Assembly: GCA_018266775.1 (NCBI GenBank)
Contig: JAFDZS010000010.1
Span: forward strand, 507,980 to 571,979
Direction: 5' to 3'
From: Bacteroidota bacterium
GTDB lineage: Bacteria; Bacteroidota; Bacteroidia; Chitinophagales; Chitinophagaceae
DNA: 64,000 nucleotides
A model generated the notes under the pieces. That model worked only from the letters and a program-made list of their open reading frames with translations. It made no database searches and was not told the DNA's origin. Shown one piece after another: positions 25,977 through 35,085 of the stretch. Position 1 is the stretch's first letter. Every line of letters starts with the position of its first letter. Position numbers and translations under genes: made by a program.

Positions 25977-26000
25977 AAAACTCCCTGTACAGGGAGTTTT
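25977..26000. terminator. Bidirectional terminator between convergent genes
   Basis: AAAACTCCCTG and CAGGGAGTTTT form a stem with flanking A- and T-runs on both strands, between the CDF gene ending at 25963 and the minus-strand gene ending at 26024. Confidence 0.85.
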
Positions 26001-26023
26001 CATTGGTATTGGAATTGAGGAAT

Positions 26024-28189
26024 TTAATTGGTTGCCAGTACATTTTTTACCGCAGTTTCCGCACCTGTATATACTTTTATGTAGTATATGCCCGGCGCCA
26101 TTGTGCTTACCGGGTTATCGATGGTATTGATACCTTTCTGCAGTAATGAAACCATGTTCAGTAATATTCTTCCATTTACATCCACAACGGTGATGTTAGC
26201 TTTTTCAGTTTGTGCACTGTTTACTTTGAGGTGCATATTGTTAGATGCAGCAGACAATTGCGCATTGGTAATTTCCAGCGCAGCAATATCCAGTTTATTA
26301 TTGGCAGACACAGTATTGCTGTAATCTTTGGTGTCATCTTTATCCACCATCAATAAACGGTAATAGTTTACACCCTGTGCCGGCGATTCATCTTTAAAAG
26401 AATAATTTACAATAGAAGAAGTAAAACCTGATGCACTAACACGGCCAATGGAAGAGAAATGCTGGCCATCGGTACTTCTTTCAATACTGAAATAAGAACT
26501 GTTGCTTTCAGTAGCTGTTCTCCATTGTAAAATATTAGTGGTTTTAACGGTAGTCACTGTAAAATCAAGCAGTTTAACCGGTAAGGGTAAGTTGAGTTCA
26601 GCAAAACCCCTGTCTGGCGCTGTGCCTGCAAATGGCAAGCCAACGTAAGTGCCATCATCTACACAGGGAGATACAACCTGCAGGGTGTAATTAGTAGCCG
26701 AAACAAACATTGGGTTGGTGGTAATATTATTGGTACTGGTTAAATGCGTGGGTGGTATGCCGTTAAAAACCGGGTTGTTGCCATTGCCATTGCCATAAGC
26801 ATCATTATACTGTATGGTTACGGAGTCCATGGCATTGTTGCCGCCCTGCACCAACCAGCCACTGAGTATATTCATTAAAATATTGTTTTTGATGCTTATG
26901 TTTTTAGCGGTACCTGCATTTAAAGCGCCAAAATTCAAACCCCACCAGGGTGGAGTAGTGGCGGATGCCACGAGTGTATTATTAAAAATAGAGAGATTGC
27001 TGATGGAGTAATTGTTACTGCCATCACTGAATATGCCAATAAAACCACCGGTACCTTCACTCATCGTTATATTAGTGATCAGATTTTTGCGGATGATTAC
27101 ATTGCTTACGGCATTACCACTCCTTGTGTTGAACTGAATGCCGTGGCCCACTTTATCAATCGTATTATTTTCAATAATAGCGCCATCGGTACCATATTCC
27201 AAAATCAAACCACTTTCAATCCAGCTGTTTACGGTATTTTGTTTAATGGTGTTATCGTGTATCCATACACTATAGGCATAGGTTCCTTTGGTTTGAAAAT
27301 TCATATCTATACAACCACCGGTAATGGTGTTGCCATAAATTTCAAGGCCTGATTCATTGAATAATTCTATTGCAAAGTTCCAGCCTCTGAAGCCATTGGT
27401 TTCTCCCATTGGAATTTTATTCAAAATGTTATTATAGATTTTACAACCTCTCAAATAACCTTCATTCCATCCTTTGATGGGCCAGCCATTATACCCTTCG
27501 GGTCTGCTGGTTTGAGATATGGTGTTATTGTAGATGAGCATACCATCCTGCCCGCCAATATTCAAGCAACCACGGCCATACACACCAGTAGATAAATTGT
27601 AACCGGCGCAGTTGGTAATAATATTGTTATAAAAACTATTGCCTGTGGCATAGATGGTGGGCGGCGCACCGTTACCATCATTTCTTCCGCCCATGATCAC
27701 ACCGCGGTCTTTAAAATCCACCATAGTAATATCATGAATGCTGACATTGCTTCTGCCGCCCACATTAATACCCCAGAAGGTGGAAAGATTTTGCCCATCA
27801 AATTTTAAATAGGCAATATGCTGGTTGCCATTGGTGCCTTCGGGTGAATGCAGGCCCAGCATCTCTGTCCAGTCTGCGGTTAACGTACTTTTGAGTACAG
27901 AGGTTACGCCGTCGCCTTCAATACTAACGCCAACGGCTAACTGGCATTGCTGTGTTTCCACATAAGTTCCGGCAACAACGTGAATGATACTGCCGGGTGT
28001 GGTAACAGTAAATGTTGCCTTGTACAGTGTTTTCCATGGTTGGGTTACAGAACCGGTTCCTGTGGCATCATTTCCTGTAGTACTTACATAATAAGTGGTG
28101 GCAAAACCCGTAAGGGAGAAGCATAAAAGACAGAGGGTTGCTAACAGGCAAAGCATAGTCCTCCTGTTTGAAAAACGGATGGTTTTCAT
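26024..28189 (-). CDS. Secreted parallel beta-helix protein with T9SS type A tail
   Basis: The 721-residue protein has a signal peptide ending LTGFATTYYVSTTGNDATGTGS. A parallel right-handed beta-helix follows (DUF1565 start, then Asn-rich turns such as IYNNTISQTS, IYNNILNK, IYGNTITGG, IENNTIDKVG). Helix repeats run to about residue 520; then comes a fibronectin-like segment LPVKLLDFTVTTVKTTNILQWRTATESNSSYFSIERS and a Por-type sorting domain (VNGRILLNMVSL, MAPGIYYIKVYTG). Folds of this kind often bind or degrade polysaccharides, but no catalytic signature was found. It is exported by type IX secretion. Confidence 0.88.
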   Translation of the reverse strand: MKTIRFSNRRTMLCLLATLCLLCFSLTGFATTYYVSTTGNDATGTGSVTQPWKTLYKATFTVTTPGSIIHVVAGTYVETQQCQLAVGVSIEGDGVTSVLKSTLTADWTEMLGLHSPEGTNGNQHIAYLKFDGQNLSTFWGINVGGRSNVSIHDITMVDFKDRGVIMGGRNDGNGAPPTIYATGNSFYNNIITNCAGYNLSTGVYGRGCLNIGGQDGMLIYNNTISQTSRPEGYNGWPIKGWNEGYLRGCKIYNNILNKIPMGETNGFRGWNFAIELFNESGLEIYGNTITGGCIDMNFQTKGTYAYSVWIHDNTIKQNTVNSWIESGLILEYGTDGAIIENNTIDKVGHGIQFNTRSGNAVSNVIIRKNLITNITMSEGTGGFIGIFSDGSNNYSISNLSIFNNTLVASATTPPWWGLNFGALNAGTAKNISIKNNILMNILSGWLVQGGNNAMDSVTIQYNDAYGNGNGNNPVFNGIPPTHLTSTNNITTNPMFVSATNYTLQVVSPCVDDGTYVGLPFAGTAPDRGFAELNLPLPVKLLDFTVTTVKTTNILQWRTATESNSSYFSIERSTDGQHFSSIGRVSASGFTSSIVNYSFKDESPAQGVNYYRLLMVDKDDTKDYSNTVSANNKLDIAALEITNAQLSAASNNMHLKVNSAQTEKANITVVDVNGRILLNMVSLLQKGINTIDNPVSTMAPGIYYIKVYTGAETAVKNVLATN

Positions 28190-28925
28190 TGGGATTGAAT
28201 TTAGTTTTTTACAGATATTGAATCAGTGTTACCAGCTGCCTGGAAATACTGTACACCAAAATTCAGAAAAAGGAAATGAATAATCGTAGAACTAATTACT
28301 AATAATAAGTAGTAGTAGTTTTAGAAAAATGTACATGCACATGGCTGTTGATACATGGTACATTAGTAAAGATTACTGCATCCAAATGCCTGAACGTTGA
28401 TGCTTGCTGTATAGGGGGTAAAAGGGAATCCTGGTTAATTGAATAACCCGGTTAAACGGGCAATGAAGCCATTCAAAGTAAACTTTGAAGAAAACTCATT
28501 ACTGCCGGAATTTGCTGGTTGAGGAATGCAGCAAAACGCTGCAAAGATTTTTGGGGTACATTTCGGTTTTCATAGTTTTGTTTGTTTAGATTTTAAAGCG
28601 GTTTGCTGTACTATCTCAAATATAATACCAAGGATGTAAAAAACATAGCACTGGTATAAATATAATTTAGCTTTATATTTCCTGAATTGAATATGGCGTA
28701 GTAGTATAACTACAATTTAGTTTTTTGTTTAATGCCTGTATTTACTGTATTCTGTACCGTTACAACTAAAACCAAATGCATTGCAACAGTTTCCTGAGGG
28801 CAGTAAAACCAATCTTGCTGAATTACAACTACAAAAGCAATAAAACGCTTAAGAGTAGACGCAAAAGAAAAATTACTCAAAAAGAATTTGTTTGGATAGT
28901 CGGCGGTTGCTGGTGATAGTATTGT
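28190..28925. other. Gene-free stretch, 736 bases
   Basis: No gene, tRNA, strong hairpin or tandem repeat was recognised. The sequence is AT-rich with stops in all frames, apart from a simple TAATAATAAGTAGTAGTAG run near 28300. Confidence 0.5.
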
Positions 28926-29636
28926 TTAGTGCTCAAACAATTTAGCAACACCAAACGCAGCAGCAGCAGCCATTGCGCCTATTAATGTAACCCTGAGTGC
29001 GCCCCAGAGCGGCTGTACGCCGGTAATTTTACTTTTAAAGTATCCAAATATAAACAGGCAGATGAGTGTGGCCATTACAGATATTTTGAGTGCATCTGCT
29101 GAGTTGGTAATAAAAAAGTAAGGGCTCAAAGGTATAATACCGCCTGCTATATAAGAAAGCCCGATATTCAGCGCACTTTTTGTAGCTCTTTTAGGGTCTG
29201 GCTTTTCAAGGCCCAGTTCATATTTCATCATAAAATCCACCCAGCGGTCTTTGTCTTTGGCAATTTCTTCAGTTGCCTGCTCCTGCAACGCAGGGCTTAA
29301 ACCAATGTTGGCAAAGAATTCTTTTGTTTCTTCAATTTCGCGGTGGCGCAGGTTTTCCACTTCATCATATTCACGGCGTTGCTCGCTGATATAATGGTCC
29401 TGTTCTGTCTTACCGGCCAGGTAACCACCAAGGCCCATAGCAATACTGCCGGCACAAATTTCAGCGATGCCTGCTATTACAATAATACTGCTGTTAGCCA
29501 CTGCACCGCTTAAACCTGCGGCCAATGCAAACGGAACGGTAAGGCCATCGCTCATACCAATAACAATATCCGTTAATGCTTCAGAGCTTTTTAAATGTTT
29601 TTCTACGTGGTCGGTATGATGCAGGTGTGTATCCAT
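28926..29636 (-). CDS. VIT1/CCC1-type iron/manganese transporter
   Basis: The 236-residue membrane protein shows EALTDIVIGMSDGLTVPFALAAGLSGA (helix 1), AGIAEICAGSIAMGLGGYLAGKTEQDHY (helix 2), a cytoplasmic helical insert with acidic/histidine residues (REYDEVENLRHREIEETKEFF) that binds metal in the plant and yeast relatives, and three further helices. The family exports Fe2+ or Mn2+ from the cytoplasm. The gene starts 2 bases after the stop of a secreted TPR protein gene, so the two form an operon. Confidence 0.9.
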   Translation of the reverse strand: MDTHLHHTDHVEKHLKSSEALTDIVIGMSDGLTVPFALAAGLSGAVANSSIIVIAGIAEICAGSIAMGLGGYLAGKTEQDHYISEQRREYDEVENLRHREIEETKEFFANIGLSPALQEQATEEIAKDKDRWVDFMMKYELGLEKPDPKRATKSALNIGLSYIAGGIIPLSPYFFITNSADALKISVMATLICLFIFGYFKSKITGVQPLWGALRVTLIGAMAAAAAFGVAKLFEH

Positions 29637-29638
29637 AA

Positions 29639-30634
29639 TTATTTAACGGTGATGTTATTTTCTTTTAAAATGGCATAGAATTTTTCTTCCTTCCCCAGCT
29701 CTTTCATCTTTCTTAAATACAAACCAAGGTTTGTTTCAGCATCAGTGCGGTAGGGGGAATTGGCTTTAATATATGCATTATACGCCTTGCACATATTATC
29801 CACTGCTTTTTCCCAATCCTGTTTTAACTCATACATTCTTCCTGCCCCGTAAAATGCTTCGGGATCGTCAGGATACACTTTTGCAAGATCCTGGTATGCG
29901 GCTAATGCTTTATCATAATCTTTTTGAAACTCATACACTATGGCAATGTTCTGCAGGGGTGTTCTTCCGGTTGGTACAAGCGATAATGATTTTTTATAGG
30001 CAGCAATAGCGCCTTCGTAATCACCGGTTTTTCTTTTGCAGATACCAATATTATCCCACGCAAACGCAAACTTATCATCAATGGCCACTGCTTTTTCAAA
30101 AAGCGGTATGGCATTTTTATAGTCTTCTTTATTGTAAAAGTCGAGCCCCTGGTTGTAAAGCCTGATGGCCTGCGGATTACTGGATACTGAATTAGCCGAT
30201 TCCTTATTATCCGATCCTGCTTTCTTTCTCAGCGCGGCACAACTGTCATTCAGCATCCGCTCTATCTCATAATAATATTCTTTGTATTCGGCAGATTCTT
30301 TATTGAGGTTAATGGTGATATTATGATCAGTTCCTTTATCCACCATAGAATGATACAGCTTCATTGTCATCTGGTAAACTGAAACCTGTTTATCAATACA
30401 TTGCCTGATGGCCTCGGTAATTTCATCCCGGCCTTTACTGGCTACGTCAATGGAGTCAATACATTTACAGCTTTCCTGCACTATCTCACCAAGAAGTTTT
30501 GTAGTGTCAATTTTTAATTGACTCATAAGGTCCTTTGCCGCAGCGCCGGTAATTTTGGTAACCGTATCTTTTTGCGCAAAAGCACTAACAGCTGTTATGC
30601 AGCAGATAATGAGCAGTAGGGTAATTTTTTTCAT
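29639..30634 (-). CDS. Secreted TPR-repeat protein
   Basis: The 331-residue protein has a signal peptide (MKKITLLLIICCITAVSAFA-QK). Its N-terminal helical region has two cysteines and DEITEAIRQCIDKQV. About four TPR units begin at SNPQAIRLYNQGLDFYNKEDYKNAIPLFEKAVAI and end near KAYNAYIKANSPYRTDAETNLG. It is probably a periplasmic or envelope scaffold. The ATG at 30634 is used because the longer frame from 30685 adds 17 residues before the signal peptide. It lies 2 bases ahead of the VIT1-type transporter gene. Confidence 0.85.
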   Translation of the reverse strand: MKKITLLLIICCITAVSAFAQKDTVTKITGAAAKDLMSQLKIDTTKLLGEIVQESCKCIDSIDVASKGRDEITEAIRQCIDKQVSVYQMTMKLYHSMVDKGTDHNITINLNKESAEYKEYYYEIERMLNDSCAALRKKAGSDNKESANSVSSNPQAIRLYNQGLDFYNKEDYKNAIPLFEKAVAIDDKFAFAWDNIGICKRKTGDYEGAIAAYKKSLSLVPTGRTPLQNIAIVYEFQKDYDKALAAYQDLAKVYPDDPEAFYGAGRMYELKQDWEKAVDNMCKAYNAYIKANSPYRTDAETNLGLYLRKMKELGKEEKFYAILKENNITVK

Positions 30635-30685
30635 AGCAGTAAAGTATTTAGTGGTCACTAAAAATATGAAAAAATTACACTGCAC

Positions 30686-31918
30686 TTATAATTTGGCCAA
30701 ACTCTTTTCAATAATCTTTACGCAATCCATCACCTGTTCTTTACTGATAACTAATGGTGGTGCAAAACGGATCTTATCGCCGTGTGTGGGTTTGGCCAGC
30801 AAACCATTATCTTTTAACTGTAAACAAAGTTCCCATGCGGCATCAGCATCAGCATGCTCAATCACGATGGCATTCAATAAACCTTTACCCCTGACAGTTT
30901 TAATAAATGGAGATTGCAGTTGCTGTAACTGAGAACGCAATAAAGCACCCATCGCTTCAGCATTAGCAGCCATTTGTTCATTCTTTAATACCTGTAATGC
31001 GGTAATAGCCACTTTGCATGCCAATGGATTACCGCCGTAAGTACTGCCATGTTCACCAGGTTTTATGGTGAGCATAATGTCATCATCGCAGAGTACAGCG
31101 CTCACGGGTAATGTGCCGCCGCTTAAGGCTTTACCCAGGATCAAAATATCGGGCCGTATATTTTCATGATCGCAGGCCAGCATTTTTCCTGTGCGTGCAA
31201 GGCCGGTTTGAATTTCATCGGCCACCATCAGCACATTATATTCGTTGCAAAGCGTTCTGATCTTTGTATAATAACCATCATCGGGCACTACCACACCAGC
31301 TTCGCCCTGTATGGGTTCAAATAAAAATGCAGCCACAGTTTTATCCTGGAAAGCTTGTTCCAGCGCTTTGGTATCGTTGTAAGGAATAGCGATATAACCG
31401 GGCATATATGGCCCGAAATTTTTTGTGGCAGATGGATCGCTGCTGAAGGAAATAACACCGGTTGTGCGGCCATGAAAATTACCTTCGCACACTACAATTT
31501 TTGCCTGTTGCTCAGCAATCCCTTTTACCTGGTACGCCCATTTACGGCTGAGTTTAAGTGCCGTTTCCACTGCTTCCACACCGGTATTCATCGGCAACAC
31601 TTTATCATACCCAAAATAACTGGTGATGAATTGCTCATATTCCCCTAACAAGTTGCTGTGAAAAGCCCTTGAGGTGAGCGTGAGTTGCTGCGCCTGTTCA
31701 ATTAATGCAGCAATGATTGCAGGATGGCAATGACCCTGGTTAACGGCGGAATACCCGCTTAAAAAATCATAATAACGTTTTCCATCCACATCGTATAAAA
31801 AAACACCTTCGCCACGATTTAGAACAACGGGAAGAGGATGGTAATTATGTGCACCATATTTTTCTTCAAGATCAAGATAATGTTGTGCAGTAGCGCTTAT
31901 GGAGAGTGTGGTGTGCAT
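30686..31918 (-). CDS. rocD: Ornithine--oxo-acid transaminase
   Basis: The 410-residue class III PLP aminotransferase converts ornithine and 2-oxoglutarate to glutamate semialdehyde and glutamate. Markers are [79 protein letters not shown] (D234) and the PLP lysine K263 in LGKALSGG, then [14 protein letters not shown]. The NYHPLPVVL opening and [15 protein letters not shown] segment distinguish it from acetylornithine aminotransferases. It stands as a single gene. Confidence 0.95.
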   Translation of the reverse strand: MHTTLSISATAQHYLDLEEKYGAHNYHPLPVVLNRGEGVFLYDVDGKRYYDFLSGYSAVNQGHCHPAIIAALIEQAQQLTLTSRAFHSNLLGEYEQFITSYFGYDKVLPMNTGVEAVETALKLSRKWAYQVKGIAEQQAKIVVCEGNFHGRTTGVISFSSDPSATKNFGPYMPGYIAIPYNDTKALEQAFQDKTVAAFLFEPIQGEAGVVVPDDGYYTKIRTLCNEYNVLMVADEIQTGLARTGKMLACDHENIRPDILILGKALSGGTLPVSAVLCDDDIMLTIKPGEHGSTYGGNPLACKVAITALQVLKNEQMAANAEAMGALLRSQLQQLQSPFIKTVRGKGLLNAIVIEHADADAAWELCLQLKDNGLLAKPTHGDKIRFAPPLVISKEQVMDCVKIIEKSLAKL

Positions 31919-32113
31919 TGTTGTAAGTTGTAAAGTATATAAAGTAATTAAGTATATAAAGTATTCCCTTTTACAGGGAGATGTTTACTGAAATAAAAAG
32001 TTTGGTATGGGCGTATGTTGCCCGTAACGAACAGGTCAGGCCCGTCGATGGTTCAGCAGGTCAAGATTGCTGCGCAGAAAAGATACTATGGTAGAGAAAC
32101 AGTTGATCTGTTG

Positions 32114-32121
32114 TAAATTTG
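32114..32121 (+). promoter_or_regulatory. Bacteroidota -7 box TAAATTTG for the VOC gene
   Basis: TAAATTTG matches TAnnTTTG and lies 20 bases before the ATG at 32142. Confidence 0.55.
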
Positions 32122-32141
32122 ATGCAAGATAAAAAATAATC

Positions 32142-32630
32142 ATGAGTTATACAATTCCTGCTCAAACCCGTATCGGGCATGTGCATTTGAAAGTGGCGGA
32201 CATAGACCGTGCTTTGGCTTTTTATCACGATCTGCTGGGCTTTGCCATTACCATGCGCTATGGCAACAGTGCAGTTTTTCTTGCTGCCGGCGATTATCAT
32301 CACCATATCGGGTTGAATACCTGGCACAGTAAAAATGCAGACCCTGCGCCGGTGCGTTCAGCAGGGTTGTATCATTTGGCCATCGTTTATCCCACACGTA
32401 AAGATCTTGCACAAATTTTCAAACGGTTAGATGATGCCGGTTATCCGCTAACCGGTGCGTCCGATCATGGTGTATCGGAAGCCATTTATTTAAACGATCC
32501 TGATGGTAATGGAGTGGAATTGTATTGCGACAGGCCGAAAGACCAATGGCCTTCAACCACTGAAGGCGGTTTGTGGATGGGCACCACGCCGCTGAATATT
32601 GAAAGCCTGCTGCAGGAACTGGAACATTAA
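32142..32630 (+). CDS. VOC-superfamily (glyoxalase/dioxygenase-like) protein
   Basis: The 162-residue protein contains two beta-alpha-beta-beta-beta modules. Putative metal ligands are the histidine of IGHVHLKV (H15), a histidine in DYHHHIGLNTW, the histidine in SAGLYHLAIVYP, and the glutamate in DPDGNGVELYCDRP. It resembles the CatE/catechol-2,3-dioxygenase-like branch, but this is only one of the CatE modules, so the substrate is unassigned. Its stop overlaps the stop of the convergent ispE gene by three to four bases. Confidence 0.88.
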   Translation: MSYTIPAQTRIGHVHLKVADIDRALAFYHDLLGFAITMRYGNSAVFLAAGDYHHHIGLNTWHSKNADPAPVRSAGLYHLAIVYPTRKDLAQIFKRLDDAGYPLTGASDHGVSEAIYLNDPDGNGVELYCDRPKDQWPSTTEGGLWMGTTPLNIESLLQELEH

Positions 32631-33445
32631 ACAATTGCGGTGTAATAACTTTCAGGGATACCCGAAATGATAGCTTTGCCTTTTTCAAAAATGCCAAATA
32701 CGGTGCTGCCGCTGCCACTCATTGCTGCATACCATGCACCATTTTGATACAGCATATCTTTTATTGCGCTGATTGGCGGATACTTTTGAAAAACCGGCTG
32801 CTCAAAATCATTGGTTAAATGTGCCTTCCAGGTTTGTATTGGCTGTGCGATGATTTCTTTTATGGAAACTGATGGTACAGTTGATGTTAGTTGTGAAAAT
32901 GCCCAACCCGTATTTACGTGAATGCCTGGGTTGACAAGCAGGATATCATAAGCAGATAAATCTATCGCTACCGGCTCCAGTATTTCGCCACGGCCCGTGG
33001 CATAGCAGGGTTTATTGATGATGAAGAAAGCACAGTCACTGCCAAGCTCCGCCGCATAAGGCAATAGTTGTTTTTCTTCCAGCCCCAATTTAAATTTATT
33101 GTTGAGCAGTTGCAGGGCAAATGCGCCATCAGCCGAACCGCCGCCCAAACCGGCCCCCATAGGAATCACTTTGTGCAGGTGCATTTTTATTGATGGCAGT
33201 TGAGGAAAATCTTTTTTCAACAAACGGTACGCTTTGATGCAGCTGTTCTGTTCTTCTTTGCCATCCACCACCAGTCCGCTGCAACTGAAAATTACATCCG
33301 TATCACTATCATGTGCAGGAATTATCTCAAGCGCTTCTTTTAAACCAACAGGATAAAAAACAGTTTGCAGGTCGTGAAACCCATCCGTTCTTTTATTGGT
33401 AATATGTAAACCGAGATTGATTTTACAGTTGGGAAAAACTACCAT
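32627..33445 (-). CDS. ispE: 4-diphosphocytidyl-2-C-methyl-D-erythritol kinase
   Basis: The 272-residue GHMP kinase of the non-mevalonate isoprenoid pathway phosphorylates CDP-ME at the 2-hydroxyl. It has the N-terminal NCKINLGLHITNKRTDGFHDLQTVFYP, the ATP-binding glycine loop IPMGAGLGGGSADGAFAL, LGSDCAFFI, and the C-terminal MSGSGSTVFGIFE. Length and motif order are standard. It is convergent with the VOC gene with overlapping stop codons. Confidence 0.95.
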   Translation of the reverse strand: MVVFPNCKINLGLHITNKRTDGFHDLQTVFYPVGLKEALEIIPAHDSDTDVIFSCSGLVVDGKEEQNSCIKAYRLLKKDFPQLPSIKMHLHKVIPMGAGLGGGSADGAFALQLLNNKFKLGLEEKQLLPYAAELGSDCAFFIINKPCYATGRGEILEPVAIDLSAYDILLVNPGIHVNTGWAFSQLTSTVPSVSIKEIIAQPIQTWKAHLTNDFEQPVFQKYPPISAIKDMLYQNGAWYAAMSGSGSTVFGIFEKGKAIISGIPESYYTAIV

Positions 33446-33466
33446 AGTTCACAAGTATTGATAGTT

Positions 33467-33595
33467 AGGAGAATAAAATGGAATGGATAATTAAAATGGA
33501 TAATGAACAATTTTTTTTGAATGGGAAAGAATGTGAATGCAGCAACAACCTGGGTACATTATCAATTGTCCATTAACAATTATCGATTACCCTAC
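33467..33595. repeat. AT-rich inverted-arm element, single copy
   Basis: The left arm GATAATTAAAATGGATAATG and right arm CATTAACAATTATC are partly complementary and enclose about 70 bases including GTGAATGCAGCAAC. It resembles the elements at 21857-22082 and fills the gap between ispE and the bifunctional nuclease gene. Confidence 0.5.
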
Positions 33596-34182
33596 TTCGT
33601 TTTCCTGCTTTTGATCTCATCCCTGATGGCGATGGCACGAATATAATCTTCTGAATCCAGCACTTCACCAAGCAGTGTATTGAGCTCGTCAAGGGTCATG
33701 TTTTTGAGGTCATCGGTACCGGCAGAAGTGGTTTCAGCAGCAACGGCCTGCACTTTTTTCTTTTTGCCATCGTCTTCCATTAAAATACCGGCCTGGTCGA
33801 GTATGGTATCGTAAGTATACACCGGGCAGCCAAACCTAACGGCTAAGGCCAGTGCATCTGAAGTACGGGAATCTATTTCAACGGTATCGTTGGCGGAGCT
33901 GCATACCAGCTTGCTGTAAAAAATACCTTCCTGCAGGTCATTGATCACCACTTCGTGCAGCTCCACATTAAAAGCCAGCATGAAATTTTTCATCAGGTCG
34001 TGTGTAAGCGGGCGGCTGGGGCTCATGCGTTCCAGGGCCACAGCAATAGCCTGTGCTTCAAAGCCACCAATAACAATGGGAAGGCGGCGTAAACCATTCA
34101 CTTCTCCCAATACCACCGCATAAGAATGAGTCTGCGTGATACTGTGAGATAAGGCTACTATTTCCAGTTCTATCTTCTTCAT
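33592..34182 (-). CDS. Bifunctional nuclease family protein with UVR motif
   Basis: The 196-residue protein has an N-terminal BFN (DUF151) domain: LGEVNGLRRLPIVIGGFEAQAIAVALERMSPSRPLTHDLM and EIDSRTSDALALAVRFGCPVY. The C-terminal segment LDELNTLLGEVLDSEDYIRAIAIRDEIKSRK is a UvrB/UvrC-type (UVR) helical hairpin used for protein contacts. DUF151 proteins are described as nucleases acting on RNA and DNA. A -7 box lies at 34196-34203. It stands alone as a transcription unit. Confidence 0.93.
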   Translation of the reverse strand: MKKIELEIVALSHSITQTHSYAVVLGEVNGLRRLPIVIGGFEAQAIAVALERMSPSRPLTHDLMKNFMLAFNVELHEVVINDLQEGIFYSKLVCSSANDTVEIDSRTSDALALAVRFGCPVYTYDTILDQAGILMEDDGKKKKVQAVAAETTSAGTDDLKNMTLDELNTLLGEVLDSEDYIRAIAIRDEIKSRKTK

Positions 34183-34195
34183 ACTTAATTGAAAG

Positions 34196-34203
34196 CAAAT
34201 ATA
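34196..34203 (-). promoter_or_regulatory. Bacteroidota -7 box TATATTTG for the bifunctional nuclease gene
   Basis: The minus strand reads TATATTTG, 13 bases upstream of the ATG at 34182. Confidence 0.6.
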
Positions 34204-34228
34204 TTGATTTATCGGCTTTGAATTAAAA

Positions 34229-35014
34229 TTATTGTTTTCGTTTTGCTGGTGTGGTTTTTACTGTTTTCTTTTTAGCGGTTTGTAATAATGGTGGCGGTGG
34301 TGGTGGTGGCGGATCATTATTTTCAACACGTAACAATTCTATCCTTGCATTTTTTTGTAAAAAAGGAATTTCCCGGGGAATAATTTTATATGACTTTGGC
34401 AGGAAGAAAATGCTGTCAGGAAGTGAATACTGACTGACCATCACAGCCTTAATATTGACAACTGTTTCTGCGAAGCGATAAATGACTGTAGTAAATTCCC
34501 CCGACAGGCAAATGTTTTTTCCATTAGTATAATACATCGTGTTTAGGAATGGCTCATATTTTTTGGGTAACTCAAAATACAAACTGTCAGCAAACCAAAG
34601 ATGAACAGCACTAATACTGTCATTGTCAAACATTATTTTTTCACAACTGTATTTGTAGCAGGAGTAACCCAGCAAAAAATCAGTATTGCCGTTATTAGTC
34701 TTAAATATGGGGTTTTCTGTGGAAGTCTTTTTTAAGCTGTCTATAGTGATTTCTTTTTGATCATGATCAATATGATAAATGAAACCCGAATCAAAATCCA
34801 ATAAAGTTTCTGTGGAATCATTCGACCCAGTTTCCCCATTACTGACCTTTATTAATATTTTATGACCTTTGAAATAAACCCTGGATGCAGATAAGGTAGC
34901 ATTATTTAATTCCTTTACACCATAGTTGTAAGTAATTATACCCTCAAAATTAGATTGGCTATGCACTGAAAATAAACAAAACAACAGCGAGGCTGTCAGT
35001 AAAACCCTTTTCAT
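34229..35014 (-). CDS. GLPGLI-like secreted protein with polyproline and basic tail
   Basis: The 261-residue protein has a signal peptide (MKRVLLTASLLFCLFSVHS-QS) and then SNFEGIITYNYGVKELNN, a beta-rich region with LLGYSCYKYSCEKIM and VHLWFADSLYF, similar to the GLPGLI/DUF4412 group of Bacteroidota envelope proteins. The C-terminus is unusual: NNDPPPPPPPPLLQTAKKKTVKTTPAKRKQ, eight prolines followed by a strongly basic tail. That tail could reach across or bind the cell wall, but this is a guess. No function is known. Confidence 0.75.
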   Translation of the reverse strand: MKRVLLTASLLFCLFSVHSQSNFEGIITYNYGVKELNNATLSASRVYFKGHKILIKVSNGETGSNDSTETLLDFDSGFIYHIDHDQKEITIDSLKKTSTENPIFKTNNGNTDFLLGYSCYKYSCEKIMFDNDSISAVHLWFADSLYFELPKKYEPFLNTMYYTNGKNICLSGEFTTVIYRFAETVVNIKAVMVSQYSLPDSIFFLPKSYKIIPREIPFLQKNARIELLRVENNDPPPPPPPPLLQTAKKKTVKTTPAKRKQ

Positions 35015-35037
35015 AAGTTGATTTTTACGAATTAAAA

Positions 35038-35065
35038 AAGCCTTCCAAATTTAATTGAAAGGCTT
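35038..35065 (-). terminator. Terminator after etfA
   Basis: AAGCCTT and AAGGCTT pair around a 14-base AT-rich loop, with a run of A on the plus strand giving a T-run on the minus strand, 21 bases after the etfA stop. Confidence 0.7.
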
Positions 35066-35085
35066 CGGTTTTCCTGTATTTTAGT

